64,000 bases of DNA from an uncultured Flavobacteriales bacterium (GTDB lineage Bacteria; Bacteroidota; Bacteroidia; Flavobacteriales; Crocinitomicaceae): contig CAMLFH010000013.1 in the NCBI GenBank assembly GCA_946479285.1, forward strand, positions 1 to 64,000. The letters run 5' to 3'. A model generated the notes under the pieces. It did not search any database. It had not been told where the DNA came from and saw nothing but the letters and a program-made list of their open reading frames with translations. The translations under genes and the position numbers were made by a program. Positions 8,142-16,663 of this stretch are shown piece after piece (within the stretch, counting starts at the first letter, position 1; the number at the start of each line of letters is the position of its first letter).

Positions 8142-9370
8142 TTCAGGAATCTTGTCCGGAACACAATTTGCCCATTCATTGGAAGTCCGGCAGATTTACC
8201 TAAGTAATAATCCGTATGGAAAGGACGTAAAATATCTGCATTCAATTTCGCACCAAGACTAAAGCGTGGAGTAATGTTATAATAGTACTGCAAACCGAAT
8301 TCCATGGTCAATGAATTGGAATGTTCTACTTTTCCGGTGAATTTATTTTCACGTTGTACCACCTGATTTTCGGTGATCCGCTCTTTTCCATGTAGGAATA
8401 ATTGCAATCCCGGTGTAACGCCTATAGCAAACTCTGAACGTTTAAAGCTATAACCAAATTTCAAAGGAATTTCCAAAGAATACAATTGTTTCACAGAAAC
8501 CGTTCTCACCATATTCTGAGAGAAGTTTGTTTCGCGGTATTCCAATCCCCCAAAACCTTCCATTCGTGCCTGCAAACCAAAACTTACAAAGGCATTATCA
8601 ATTCTTTTGGTATACCCACCACCGAATACTGCACCACCGGCCGCATTGCGTTTCTGGTCAGGAGACAAGTAAGGAGATTGACCAAGGGTCGGACCTAATT
8701 CCACATACCATTCACTGGATTCATTCGACAAATTAGCTGGCAAAGCTTCAATCTGGTCGTGGCGAACGTTCTCGTAACGAGCCTGCAGGTTAACAGAATC
8801 AAGGGGAGAAAGAGAATGAGGATTGGAATCAATCTCCTGGTTTACGGTTACAACTCTATCCGCCGGATTTTCACTGTTTCTATCTGTTGAATTAAGAGGT
8901 GTTTCTTTCACTGTGTTGTTATCCGATTCCTGGATGCGTATTTGTTTTTTCTTCGTTTTAAACGTTGTTTTGATTTGCGGTTTATGTGATGCAATATCAG
9001 ACGATTGAACCGTTGTATTTGCAACAATTACCGGATTTTCTGATTTCTCATTTAATCTTTCGTAGCGATCAGCCGCAACTGATCGGCTACGGATTTCCTT
9101 CTCATTCGCATTATCTTTCTCATTCTGTGTAAAGTGTTCAATTTTCGCAGGATTAGAAGGATAGAATAGAATAATTCCAACCAAAATGCTTGCAGCTGCT
9201 AAAGGAATCCAATAAAACCCGCGTTTCTTTTTGGGATCTGCCGGGAGCATGGCTTCCATGTCAGACCAGAACTCCGGAACAAAGAGCGCCTCTGGTCCTT
9301 CAGAAGCATGTGCGTCTCTGAACAACTGATCCAGCTCTTCGTCGCTGATATGTCGGTCTGAATATTTCAT
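8138..9370 (-). CDS. Anti-sigma-like membrane protein with C-terminal outer-membrane beta-barrel-like domain
   Basis: 410 residues from the ATG at 9370, which overlaps the TGA of the sigma gene (ATGA), so the two are translationally coupled. Residues 1-50 are acidic and cytoplasmic, including a DEELDQLFRDAH helix and FWSDMEAML; a single transmembrane helix lies at about 51-70 after KKKR. A long polar linker (about 75-215) leads to a beta-rich domain of about 190 residues (WYVELGPTLGQ to the terminal FRTRFLK) that resembles the porin-like OMP_b-brl_2 family. The N-terminal half fits an anti-sigma factor for the ECF sigma encoded upstream; the barrel-like half could sense the envelope. Both roles are inferred from layout and linkage. 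Confidence 0.72.
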   Translation of the reverse strand: MKYSDRHISDEELDQLFRDAHASEGPEALFVPEFWSDMEAMLPADPKKKRGFYWIPLAAASILVGIILFYPSNPAKIEHFTQNEKDNANEKEIRSRSVAADRYERLNEKSENPVIVANTTVQSSDIASHKPQIKTTFKTKKKQIRIQESDNNTVKETPLNSTDRNSENPADRVVTVNQEIDSNPHSLSPLDSVNLQARYENVRHDQIEALPANLSNESSEWYVELGPTLGQSPYLSPDQKRNAAGGAVFGGGYTKRIDNAFVSFGLQARMEGFGGLEYRETNFSQNMVRTVSVKQLYSLEIPLKFGYSFKRSEFAIGVTPGLQLFLHGKERITENQVVQRENKFTGKVEHSNSLTMEFGLQYYYNITPRFSLGAKLNADILRPFHTDYYLGKSAGLPMNGQIVFRTRFLK

Positions 9371-9942
9371 ATTACAAAGCGTTTGTCGTACCTGTTCTCC
9401 ATCAATTCCAATCTGTCTCTTAGCAGTTTTCGTGCCGTAGAAAGATGCCATTTAGAAGTTCCTTCGGAAATCTCGAGTAAATCACCGATTTCCTTGTGGT
9501 TATATCCGTCAATCACATAAAGCGTAAAAACATGTGCTGAAATCGGCGGAATGGTTTTTAAAAGATCGAGGATTTCCTGGTAATTCAATTCCAATGATCC
9601 TAAATTTTCAACCCTTTCAGCAGAATTCGCCAGTTCTGACTCTGTTTCCTTCGCTATTATTAGCTGATTGTGATTTTTATTCTTGCGGTATTCATCAATC
9701 AGCGTGTTTACAATAATTCGTTTTGCCCAGGCAGGAAAGTTCAATTCATCCAAATCCACATTCTGCAAGCCGTTTACAATCTTCAAAAACCCATTATTCA
9801 ATGCAAATCGTGCGTCCTCGTGATTGGCATAATAGCGCATGCACAGGCGAATAAACTGCCTGTAACAATACTCGTAGAGCACTTTTTGCGAGCGTCTATC
9901 ATTTTCAGCGGACCCCAACAATATCTGTTTGGTTACTTGCAT
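9367..9942 (-). CDS. ECF-type RNA polymerase sigma factor
   Basis: 191 residues with the two sigma-70 regions of ECF factors. Region 2 contains YRQFIRLCMRYYANHEDARFALNNGFLKI and the AWAKRIIVNTLIDEYRK segment; region 4 is a helix-turn-helix reading HVFTLYVIDGYNHKEIGDLLEISEGTSKWHLSTARKLL. It recruits RNA polymerase to promoters of its regulon, and is presumably held inactive by the membrane protein encoded immediately downstream with a 4-nt overlap. ATG at 9942 is the only sensible start. The gene is divergent from sixA. Confidence 0.9.
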   Translation of the reverse strand: MQVTKQILLGSAENDRRSQKVLYEYCYRQFIRLCMRYYANHEDARFALNNGFLKIVNGLQNVDLDELNFPAWAKRIIVNTLIDEYRKNKNHNQLIIAKETESELANSAERVENLGSLELNYQEILDLLKTIPPISAHVFTLYVIDGYNHKEIGDLLEISEGTSKWHLSTARKLLRDRLELMENRYDKRFVI

Positions 9943-10022
9943 TTATTTGGGTTCAAATTGTTCATTAACAAGTCAAAATGTTGAAAGTTGAATCTTGCTT
10001 TTTACACATAACGTCCTATCTT

Positions 10023-10030
10023 TACATTTG
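10023..10030 (+). promoter_or_regulatory. TAnnTTTG -7 box for sixA
   Basis: TACATTTG ends 18 nt before the ATG at 10049. Confidence 0.5.
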
Positions 10031-10048
10031 GTTGGAAATTAAGTAAAA

Positions 10049-10552
10049 ATGTTGACATTAAATCTCATTCGGCACGCAAAAACCCAGCAAATATCACCAA
10101 CCGGGAAGGATTTCGATCGTGAACTTTTAGATAAGGGGATTTCCCAGGCCAATGTTTTGGGCAACTATTTACAGTCACATCATATCAATCTCGGAAAAGT
10201 TATTTGTTCGAGCGCTGTCAGAACTCAGCAAACAAGGTCTGTTATTTGTCAGCATTTGACAGAGCGCTGTAACTATGAACTGACAAAAGAACTGTATGAA
10301 GCTTTTCATTCGGAGATCATAGAAGCGATCCAAAATCATGGGAAAAATGAAGGCATTGTAACTATTATAGGTCACAATGAAGGAATTTCGCAGTTGGCCG
10401 GTTATCTTTCGGGTGAGCCCACTCACATGCGCACTTCGGAAATGATCTCTTTTGCCATTCCTTTCGAATCCTGGGATTATTTAAGTGAAGGCACGGCCGG
10501 AATTAGTTTCCGTTACCGTCCGGAAGTTTTTCTTCCCCATCCGGTTTCGTGA
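10049..10552 (+). CDS. sixA: SixA-type histidine phosphatase
   Basis: 167 residues of the histidine phosphatase superfamily (PF00300). The catalytic RHA motif is at residues 8-10 with nucleophile His9, followed by a conserved arginine in VRTQQT and a second catalytic histidine in IIGHNEG. Lack of a signal peptide and the short length match the SixA branch, which removes phosphate from phosphohistidine in signalling or phosphotransferase proteins. The actual partner here is unknown. The last 50 bp overlap the 3' end of the convergent rhomboid gene. Confidence 0.82.
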   Translation: MLTLNLIRHAKTQQISPTGKDFDRELLDKGISQANVLGNYLQSHHINLGKVICSSAVRTQQTRSVICQHLTERCNYELTKELYEAFHSEIIEAIQNHGKNEGIVTIIGHNEGISQLAGYLSGEPTHMRTSEMISFAIPFESWDYLSEGTAGISFRYRPEVFLPHPVS

Positions 10553-11321
10553 TTGGATTTATGTGATAGATAACCCGGATTGGCGGATGAGGTCCATATT
10601 GACTTTGCTGTTCGCGGTATAGTTGTTCGATGTGCTGCCGGTAAGCAATTTCTTCCTGGTTTCGTCTCCACATTCCTTCCAGATCCGGTGGTTCTATTCC
10701 CAATTCTTTTTCCACTTCGTATTGAAATTTTTGTCTCACAGGACCATGTTTTCGAAAGGCAATTGCTAAACCGGCTCCTACTATAAATCCGCCAAAGTGG
10801 CCTTCCCAGGAAATTCCCGGTTCGGTTGGGAAGATTCCCCAAATCATACTTCCATATACAAAAATGACAGCCAATGAAATTCCCTGCAGTGCGAGAATCC
10901 TTCTAAAGAAACCGGAAATGAACAAAAACCCGAATAAGGCATAAATGACTCCGCTCATTCCAATGTGGTACGAACCATTATCCTGTGCAATCCACCAAAC
11001 AATCAAACCTGTTCCTAACCAGGACATCACGAAAACTTTTAATGCAATTTCCCGGTAATAATAGATCACGGCTGCTAGTAGGAATAAGGTCGGAAGGGAA
11101 TTGTTGAGGAGGTGTTTTACAGAGTAAGGATCATGTAATAACGGCATGAAAATCACTCCTTTCCAACTGCTCCAATGGCGCGGCCGAATTCCCCACTGAA
11201 TAAAATCATTACCGCCCGGAGTGGTTTCCAGGAGCCAGATTGCCCAACAAAGAAGCAATAAAAGCAGCGGATAAATGATCGCTTCAGCTGCCGAACCGGT
11301 TATTTTAGTTTGTATTCTCAC
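10503..11321 (-). CDS. Rhomboid family intramembrane serine protease
   Basis: 272 residues with six hydrophobic segments up to about residue 190 and a polar C-terminal tail of about 80 residues. The catalytic dyad is visible: Ser123 in GMSG and His175 in WEGHFGG, both in transmembrane helices, so the enzyme should cleave membrane-anchored substrates within the bilayer. The start is a GTG at 11321; no ATG gives a complete first helix. The tail (EIAYRQHIEQLYREQQSQ) is helical and cytoplasmic. The 3' end overlaps sixA by 50 bp in convergent orientation. Confidence 0.9.
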   Translation of the reverse strand: MRIQTKITGSAAEAIIYPLLLLLLCWAIWLLETTPGGNDFIQWGIRPRHWSSWKGVIFMPLLHDPYSVKHLLNNSLPTLFLLAAVIYYYREIALKVFVMSWLGTGLIVWWIAQDNGSYHIGMSGVIYALFGFLFISGFFRRILALQGISLAVIFVYGSMIWGIFPTEPGISWEGHFGGFIVGAGLAIAFRKHGPVRQKFQYEVEKELGIEPPDLEGMWRRNQEEIAYRQHIEQLYREQQSQYGPHPPIRVIYHINPITKPDGEEKLPDGNGN

Positions 11322-11384
11322 GAATGGCGCCCGTCAAAAAGTAAACCGGAAATAAATTCCTGACATATTGGCATTTAGATGATT

Positions 11385-11443
11385 CTGAATGAAAAAATCG
11401 GTAAGGTGAAGTCGCGACTTTCACCTGCAATGGATTTTTTCAG
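11385..11443. repeat. 59-bp imperfect palindrome between divergent genes
   Basis: Outer arms CTGAATGAAAAAATC and GGATTTTTTCAG and inner arms AGGTGAAGTCG and CGACTTTCACCT surround a GTCGCGAC centre, with small bulges. It lies between the divergent rhomboid and FadL-like genes, where no transcript needs a terminator, so a regulatory or repeat origin is likely. Confidence 0.7.
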
Positions 11444-11498
11444 ATAATTTGGCAAATAAGAATGTTGAATTCGGAGTTCGGAATACTATCTTCGAAGG

Positions 11499-12977
11499 AT
11501 GAAGATAAATTTTACCTTCCTTTTTCTCGGCCTGATTTTGCTTCCTCTGAGTTCTTGGGGTCAGGACAATCACTATTGGAACGATCAATTCGGGATTAAA
11601 GCTACCGCTTTGGGAGGGGCTGCTGTTGGTGGGCTCGACGATTACTCGATGGTTTATTACAACGCGGCAGCCATGACCCTGGTCGAAAAAAGAGCACTTT
11701 CCTTCTCGTTAAATGCCTACCAGATCCGGAAATTCAAACAGCAGAATTCCCTGGGACCGGATCAGGACCTTCAAAGCACCGAATTTTCAGTAGTACCGAA
11801 TATGGTGGCAGGAGTCACGATCCCGAAAAGATTTCCGAAATGGCATGTGGGATATATGCTCATGTCGAAAAATGTACACAACAGCAAACTCAATTCTTTC
11901 CATTCCGCGAAATACGATGCAATCAGTGCTCCGGGTGAAGAGAAGTTCCTTTCCAAGTATGCCCAGGAAATCCGCAACATCGAATATTGGGTAGGTTTTG
12001 GAATTTCTTATGATATCAATGACAATGTATCCGTGGGTTTAACCCACATGGGCGGATTCAAAGGCGTGCGGTATTACAACGATTATTCGATTACCGTTCT
12101 TCCGCAGGATACTTCTTCTTCCCAGGACACGCGTTTTTCTTCCAGTATGTCCTTTAATTATTGGGATGTAAGAGCCATGTTCAAACCTTCCGTCCTGTTT
12201 CATTATCAGAAATTCAGAATTGGTTTTGCAGCCACACTTCCTACCTTCAACATTGTTGGAAGAGGTACTTTCCTGCGGGAATTCTCTACCCTCAACCTGG
12301 ACGGTGACGGGTTGCTGCCGTTTGATATCTCTATTGCTTCCAAATCTACCAGGAACAAAGTAAAAATAAAAGATCCGGCTTCGTTCAGCTTGGGGATTGC
12401 TTTGAAATTGAGTAAAAAGGTTTGGTTGAACGTTACTGCAGAAACATTCCTGCAGCAGAAATATTACCTGATCCACGACGATCCGACAACTGCGGAACGC
12501 TACCCGGAATTTATCCCTGATTCAACCATTGAAACCTTATTTGGCGGTCAAAAATTCCTGGCTTATGGACAAAGCGCAAGATCCGTAACGAATATCGGGA
12601 TCGGGATTGATGTCCAGGTTAACAAACGAGCTTCTTTTCAATTTGGCGGACATACGGATTTCAACTACAACCGAAACCCGCTTTACCTCTTCACTCAACA
12701 GCACATTCAATCTTCTCAATACAGTCGTTTGGTCTTTGCATTAGGCGGTAATCTCGACTTAAAAGGAGGAAAACGTGCTGCCCTGGTTCTTGAATGTGGT
12801 TTCGCACTTCCCAAAACAACGGATTATGTCATCGACTTCACAACTCCCAATGCAGAACGGAACGGCTTAATGGGCGACCGGGGCGTTGGGGTGAAAACAC
12901 AGGCATTCTCCTTCCGCCTGATGCTCGAATTAACTCTGGGGAAAATTATAGAGGAAATTAAAAAGGATCTTCCATAG
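11499..12977 (+). CDS. FadL-like outer-membrane protein, copy A
   Basis: 492 residues with a signal peptide ending at SSWGQ. The mature N terminus has the OMPP1/FadL/TodX hallmark: FGIKATALGGAAVGGLDDYSMVYYNAAAM, in which small residues form the internal hatch before the barrel strands. Alternating amphipathic beta strands with aromatic girdles continue to the C terminus. Family members carry hydrophobic compounds across the outer membrane, or act as PorV-type secretion components; the substrate is unknown. It is the first of a tandem pair with the gene at 13037, from which it is separated by 59 bp. Confidence 0.8.
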   Translation: MKINFTFLFLGLILLPLSSWGQDNHYWNDQFGIKATALGGAAVGGLDDYSMVYYNAAAMTLVEKRALSFSLNAYQIRKFKQQNSLGPDQDLQSTEFSVVPNMVAGVTIPKRFPKWHVGYMLMSKNVHNSKLNSFHSAKYDAISAPGEEKFLSKYAQEIRNIEYWVGFGISYDINDNVSVGLTHMGGFKGVRYYNDYSITVLPQDTSSSQDTRFSSSMSFNYWDVRAMFKPSVLFHYQKFRIGFAATLPTFNIVGRGTFLREFSTLNLDGDGLLPFDISIASKSTRNKVKIKDPASFSLGIALKLSKKVWLNVTAETFLQQKYYLIHDDPTTAERYPEFIPDSTIETLFGGQKFLAYGQSARSVTNIGIGIDVQVNKRASFQFGGHTDFNYNRNPLYLFTQQHIQSSQYSRLVFALGGNLDLKGGKRAALVLECGFALPKTTDYVIDFTTPNAERNGLMGDRGVGVKTQAFSFRLMLELTLGKIIEEIKKDLP

Positions 12978-13036
12978 CCGTTTTCAATCGCAAAGAATGA
13001 AGAGTGAGGAATTGGAGGATTTTGTATTTTTAGTGC

Positions 13037-14488
13037 ATGATCTTGAAAAACATTCTATTCTTTTTGTTTTTTAGCCTCTTAGCTTTCCGGTCGTCAGCCC
13101 AGGATTTTCATTACTGGACGGACCAGTTTGGGATTAAGGCGACGGCTTTGGGCGGTGCAGTAGTGAGCGGACAGGACGATCATTCGATGGTTTTTTACAA
13201 TGCAGCAGCTATGTCGCTGGTCCAGACTCCAAGTCTTTCATTCTCTATCAACGCTTACCAATACCGTACATTCAAACAGAAAAATGCTTTAGGTCCGAAT
13301 CAGCAACTGGAAAGCACCGATTATGCGGCAATTCCCAATATGATGGCGGGAATTTTTGTTTTCCGAAAACATCCGAAATGGCGGGCAGGTTACCATGTAA
13401 TTTCAAGGAATGTCTACAATAACAAGCTTGACCTCTATAATTCCGGACAATATGATGTCTTGGAATTACCGGGAAATGAAACTTTTGTTTCTTCGTATGC
13501 TTATGAGATCCACACAGGTGAATACTGGGCCGGCTTGAGTATTTCCTATGATGCGAATCCGCATTTGTCGTTTGGACTTTCACACATGGGCGCTTACAAA
13601 ACTACCAAGTATTACAACAATTATTCGATCACAGTCCTTCCTCCGGATACCTCATCGTCGCAAATAACGCGTCTTGCCTCTACAATGTCTTTCAATTACT
13701 GGAGTGTGAAGGCGATTTTCAAACCATCCGTATTGGTGCACTACCCGAAATTCCGTTTTGGATTGGCTGTAACTCTTCCTTCTATCAATGTCATCGGGAA
13801 AGGGAATTTCTACCGCGAGTTCTCTACTTTGAATATGAACGATATTCTACCTTTCGATTTTGCAGTGATTTCCAGAACACGCAAGAATAAGGTGCAGCAC
13901 AAAACAACCACTTCTTTCAGTTATGGAATCAGCACGCAGCTTTGGTCAAAATGCTGGCTGCACGTGAATGCAGAAACTTTCCTGGCACAGAAATATTACC
14001 TGATTCACAATGCAAAAGAAGAAACGGAACATTATCCTGCAATCATTGACGACTCATTGATTACATCTTTATTCGGTGGACAGGCCTTCCTTTCTTACGG
14101 GGAAGCTTACAAACCTGTCACGAATATCGGGGTTGGGCTCGATTTTAAACTTTCAGACCGTCTGAACATGCAATTCGGCGGGCATACGGATTTCAACTAT
14201 AACAAATACCAGGTATTCGATTTCTCTCGTCAAACCATCCGGGCTTCACAATATGACCGCATGGTGACTTCGATTGGCGGACACTATACTTTAAAAAATG
14301 GAAAACGATTTGCACTGGCTTTTGAATTCGGTTTCTCTCTGCCCAAAATCACGGATTACAATGTAGATTTCACGACTCCGAATGTATCGCGCAACGGATT
14401 GATGGGAGATGCAGCGCATGGTATGAAGACTTATGCTTATTCGTACAAACTGATGTTTGAGCTGACGCTGGGGAAACTGCTTAAGTAA
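13037..14488 (+). CDS. FadL-like outer-membrane protein, copy B
   Basis: 483 residues, clearly a paralog of the preceding gene: both share the opening HYWxDQFGIKATALGGA block, the strand YYNxYSITVLPxDTSSSQ, and the closing DFTTPNxxRNGLMGD motif. The signal peptide ends at RSSAQ. It lacks a short insertion present in copy A near residue 270. The pair presumably arose by tandem duplication and is likely cotranscribed; divergence in surface-loop segments suggests different ligands. Outer-membrane location is inferred from family and signal peptide. Confidence 0.8.
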   Translation: MILKNILFFLFFSLLAFRSSAQDFHYWTDQFGIKATALGGAVVSGQDDHSMVFYNAAAMSLVQTPSLSFSINAYQYRTFKQKNALGPNQQLESTDYAAIPNMMAGIFVFRKHPKWRAGYHVISRNVYNNKLDLYNSGQYDVLELPGNETFVSSYAYEIHTGEYWAGLSISYDANPHLSFGLSHMGAYKTTKYYNNYSITVLPPDTSSSQITRLASTMSFNYWSVKAIFKPSVLVHYPKFRFGLAVTLPSINVIGKGNFYREFSTLNMNDILPFDFAVISRTRKNKVQHKTTTSFSYGISTQLWSKCWLHVNAETFLAQKYYLIHNAKEETEHYPAIIDDSLITSLFGGQAFLSYGEAYKPVTNIGVGLDFKLSDRLNMQFGGHTDFNYNKYQVFDFSRQTIRASQYDRMVTSIGGHYTLKNGKRFALAFEFGFSLPKITDYNVDFTTPNVSRNGLMGDAAHGMKTYAYSYKLMFELTLGKLLK

Positions 14489-14527
14489 TTGCGAATTAAA
14501 AGTTCCGGCAGATCTTGGGCATATTTT

Positions 14528-14626
14528 TCACCGAAACCGGAAATAAATAATCGCTGAGCCAAGCACTAACCAAAGCCAAAAAGTGCGATCTACAAAAGCC
14601 ATTAGTTTGAATTTATTTTCCTTCAT
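14528..14626 (-). CDS. Possible 32-residue membrane peptide
   Basis: ATG at 14624-14626 (minus) to TGA gives a peptide with a basic N terminus (MKENKFKLMAFVDR) and one short hydrophobic helix (TFWLWLVLGSAIIYF) ending in RFR. A TAnnTTTG box on the same strand at 14653-14660 lies 26 nt upstream. There is no other gene in the 298-bp gap it occupies. The positive-in layout fits a single-pass membrane peptide. Chance is not excluded. Confidence 0.4.
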   Translation of the reverse strand: MKENKFKLMAFVDRTFWLWLVLGSAIIYFRFR

Positions 14627-14652
14627 GATTTCTCTTTGAGAGTTTGTTTCTG

Positions 14653-14660
14653 CAAAGGTA
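14653..14660 (-). promoter_or_regulatory. TAnnTTTG -7 box for the possible 32-residue peptide
   Basis: Read on the minus strand this is TACCTTTG, 26 nt before the ATG at 14626, in a gap with no other minus-strand gene to serve. Confidence 0.4.
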
Positions 14661-14786
14661 GAATAAGGGGCTGGGATCAGAGTTAAGCAGTAATGAAGGC
14701 TTCGTTAAGAATCACCAAAAACACCCGGACGTAATATGGCGGAATTACATTTTTGAGTTAATAATCGGGAGGGTTGGCGGCACTAT

Positions 14787-15377
14787 CTAATCATAAAGCA
14801 TTTCGCTATGAGAGACTTTTTCCATCACTTCTTCGGGGAAGCCGCCTTCGAAGGTATTGAAATCGCCTTCAATTTTGGTTTCCTTATTGGTGTTCAAATG
14901 AATGACACGGATTCCAATCTCGTCTTCGTTTCCCACTGATTCTGAGGCGTAGGTTTTATAGATCACGTATCGGTAACCGCTGTTGGTAAACGACAAATAA
15001 TCCAAGTTCATAGCAAGGTTTTCTATGCCGCCGCCCCGGAAATAAGACGAATGTTCGAATTTTTGGAAGCTGGATTCATTCAATTTTTCAGGAAACTGCA
15101 ATTCCAGGTTAGATTTGGTCCCGAAACGATACACCAGGTAGTGATAGTCTTTGTCCCGACACAGGAATACTTGTTTCTTCTTCTTGGTTTTGAAACTCAG
15201 TACCACCACTTCATTGGGAAGCACAAAGTTTCCGACCTGCTGTTCTTTGGCGGCATATTCTACTGCATCTTCCTTTTTAATCTCGTCGACTGTTTCGATG
15301 GAAACGGTTTTTGCCGGATCGGGAGAATTACAGGCACTCAATGCGATAAGAATAATAGAGATACTCCAAAATTTCAT
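14787..15377 (-). CDS. Lipoprotein of unknown function
   Basis: 196 residues starting with a lipoprotein signal (IILIALSAC). The mature part begins with a charged linker, then beta-rich segments (VLSFKTKKKKQVFLCRDKDYHYLVYRFGTK, YRYVIYKTYASES). I do not recognise a family. Probably anchored in the periplasm or outer membrane. It stands alone and is divergent from the DUF2243 gene. Confidence 0.7.
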   Translation of the reverse strand: MKFWSISIILIALSACNSPDPAKTVSIETVDEIKKEDAVEYAAKEQQVGNFVLPNEVVVLSFKTKKKKQVFLCRDKDYHYLVYRFGTKSNLELQFPEKLNESSFQKFEHSSYFRGGGIENLAMNLDYLSFTNSGYRYVIYKTYASESVGNEDEIGIRVIHLNTNKETKIEGDFNTFEGGFPEEVMEKVSHSEMLYD

Positions 15378-15569
15378 AGCGATTCATTTTCTGATGAACT
15401 TAGGAATAATCGGGGGATTCTGCAAATGCTTAAAACCTCAAGCACTTTCGCTCAAAATCAGTCATTAATTGCTGTTTGCGGCATGTGGAAATTATGTAAA
15501 ATTCTCTCCAAACAATATAAACAGCTGAAAGCCGAATCAGCTAATTTAGTTATTAAATAATACTATTCT

Positions 15570-16292
15570 ATGAAAAAAATCTGTTTGTTAATTTCGATGT
15601 TTTATGCCACTGATTCAATCGCATGCATCAATTGCAACAAACCTTTACAGCAGGCAATTTTCGACAGTACTTTTTACCCAAACCTGGCAGTTATGCTTTC
15701 TGCTTTTTTCGTATTGGGTTTACTTGTCTGGCTGTTAAGCTGGTTATCCATGAAAAAATACCAAAGGTACACGCTTCAAAGTCCTTCCTATAAAACCCTG
15801 AACCCTATTCCGCTGACCACGGCATCCATGGTATTGGGAATTGGTATGGGCGGTTTTATAGACGGCATTTCACTTCATCAAATCCTGCAATGGCACGAAA
15901 TGCTTTCCAACAAAATCTCCACAGATTCCGTGGTGGGTAAAAGTGTGAACATGTTTTGGGACGGTATTTTCCACTTCTTTTGCTGGGCTGTTGTTCTGAT
16001 TGGGATCATCCTGATGTGGAAACTGATGTTCCGAAGAGACCTGAACAGATCAGGCACCTTATTATCCGGCGGATTGCTGCTTGGTTGGGGACTTTTCAAT
16101 CTCGTGGAGGGACTCCTCGACCACCACTTGCTAAAATTGCATTTTGTACGTCAGCGTTCATTTAATCCGGACAATGAAAATTATTTGTTTCTTGGCGCTT
16201 CGGTGATCATTCTTCTATTTGGGTGGTTTCTAGTCTCAAAACGCTCAAATTACCGCTCGCCGTTGGATCCGGACAATTCGTATATTCATTAA
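15570..16292 (+). CDS. DUF2243 membrane protein with N-terminal CxxC extension
   Basis: 240 residues. From about residue 88 the protein matches DUF2243 (PF10002): GIGMGGFIDGISLHQILQWHEML, a second block MFWDGIFHFFCW, and LLGWGLFNLVEGLLDHHLLKLHFVR, with conserved histidines that may bind a metal or haem in the membrane. Unlike the usual protein of about 160 residues, it has an N-terminal extension with a signal-like segment, a CINC motif at about 19-22 and one extra transmembrane helix. It is followed 19 bp later by another small membrane protein, probably in one operon. Function unknown. Confidence 0.75.
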   Translation: MKKICLLISMFYATDSIACINCNKPLQQAIFDSTFYPNLAVMLSAFFVLGLLVWLLSWLSMKKYQRYTLQSPSYKTLNPIPLTTASMVLGIGMGGFIDGISLHQILQWHEMLSNKISTDSVVGKSVNMFWDGIFHFFCWAVVLIGIILMWKLMFRRDLNRSGTLLSGGLLLGWGLFNLVEGLLDHHLLKLHFVRQRSFNPDNENYLFLGASVIILLFGWFLVSKRSNYRSPLDPDNSYIH

Positions 16293-16311
16293 TAAATTAC
16301 AATAGCTCACT

Positions 16312-16650
16312 ATGGAAAATTGGACAATCACACCAAAATACCGCTGGTACCATTACGTCTCAGCTTTTTTCGCCGGTTTCTTCCTGGCGAATGCGATCCC
16401 GCATCTTGTAAACGGAATTTCGGGAGATCCCTTCCCTACTCCATTTGCGGATGATCCGGGAATAGGACTTTCTTCGCCGCTGACTAATGCAATTTGGGGC
16501 CTGTCGAATCTCCTGATCGGATACCTGCTCTTCAGAGCTGGAAGAATCAACTCCCGAAGAATTGGAGCGCTGATCGTTTTCTTTATCGGTGCGGCATCCA
16601 TCACAATCCTTCTCAGCATTATGTTTGCGAATAAAGATTTCGCCTGTTAA
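16312..16650 (+). CDS. Three-helix membrane protein of unknown function
   Basis: 112 residues with hydrophobic helices near 18-32, 58-76 and 85-106, and a Gly/Pro-rich loop (GDPFPTPFADDPGIG) between the first two. It lies 19 bp after the DUF2243 gene on the same strand, so the two probably form an operon and may act together. No family recognised. Confidence 0.7.
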   Translation: MENWTITPKYRWYHYVSAFFAGFFLANAIPHLVNGISGDPFPTPFADDPGIGLSSPLTNAIWGLSNLLIGYLLFRAGRINSRRIGALIVFFIGAASITILLSIMFANKDFAC

Positions 16651-16663
16651 ATTCACTCTTATT

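Noticed and set aside
8486..9008. Plus-strand frames opposite the anti-sigma/barrel gene
   Set aside because: They are antisense to a well-supported gene and have no recognisable composition.
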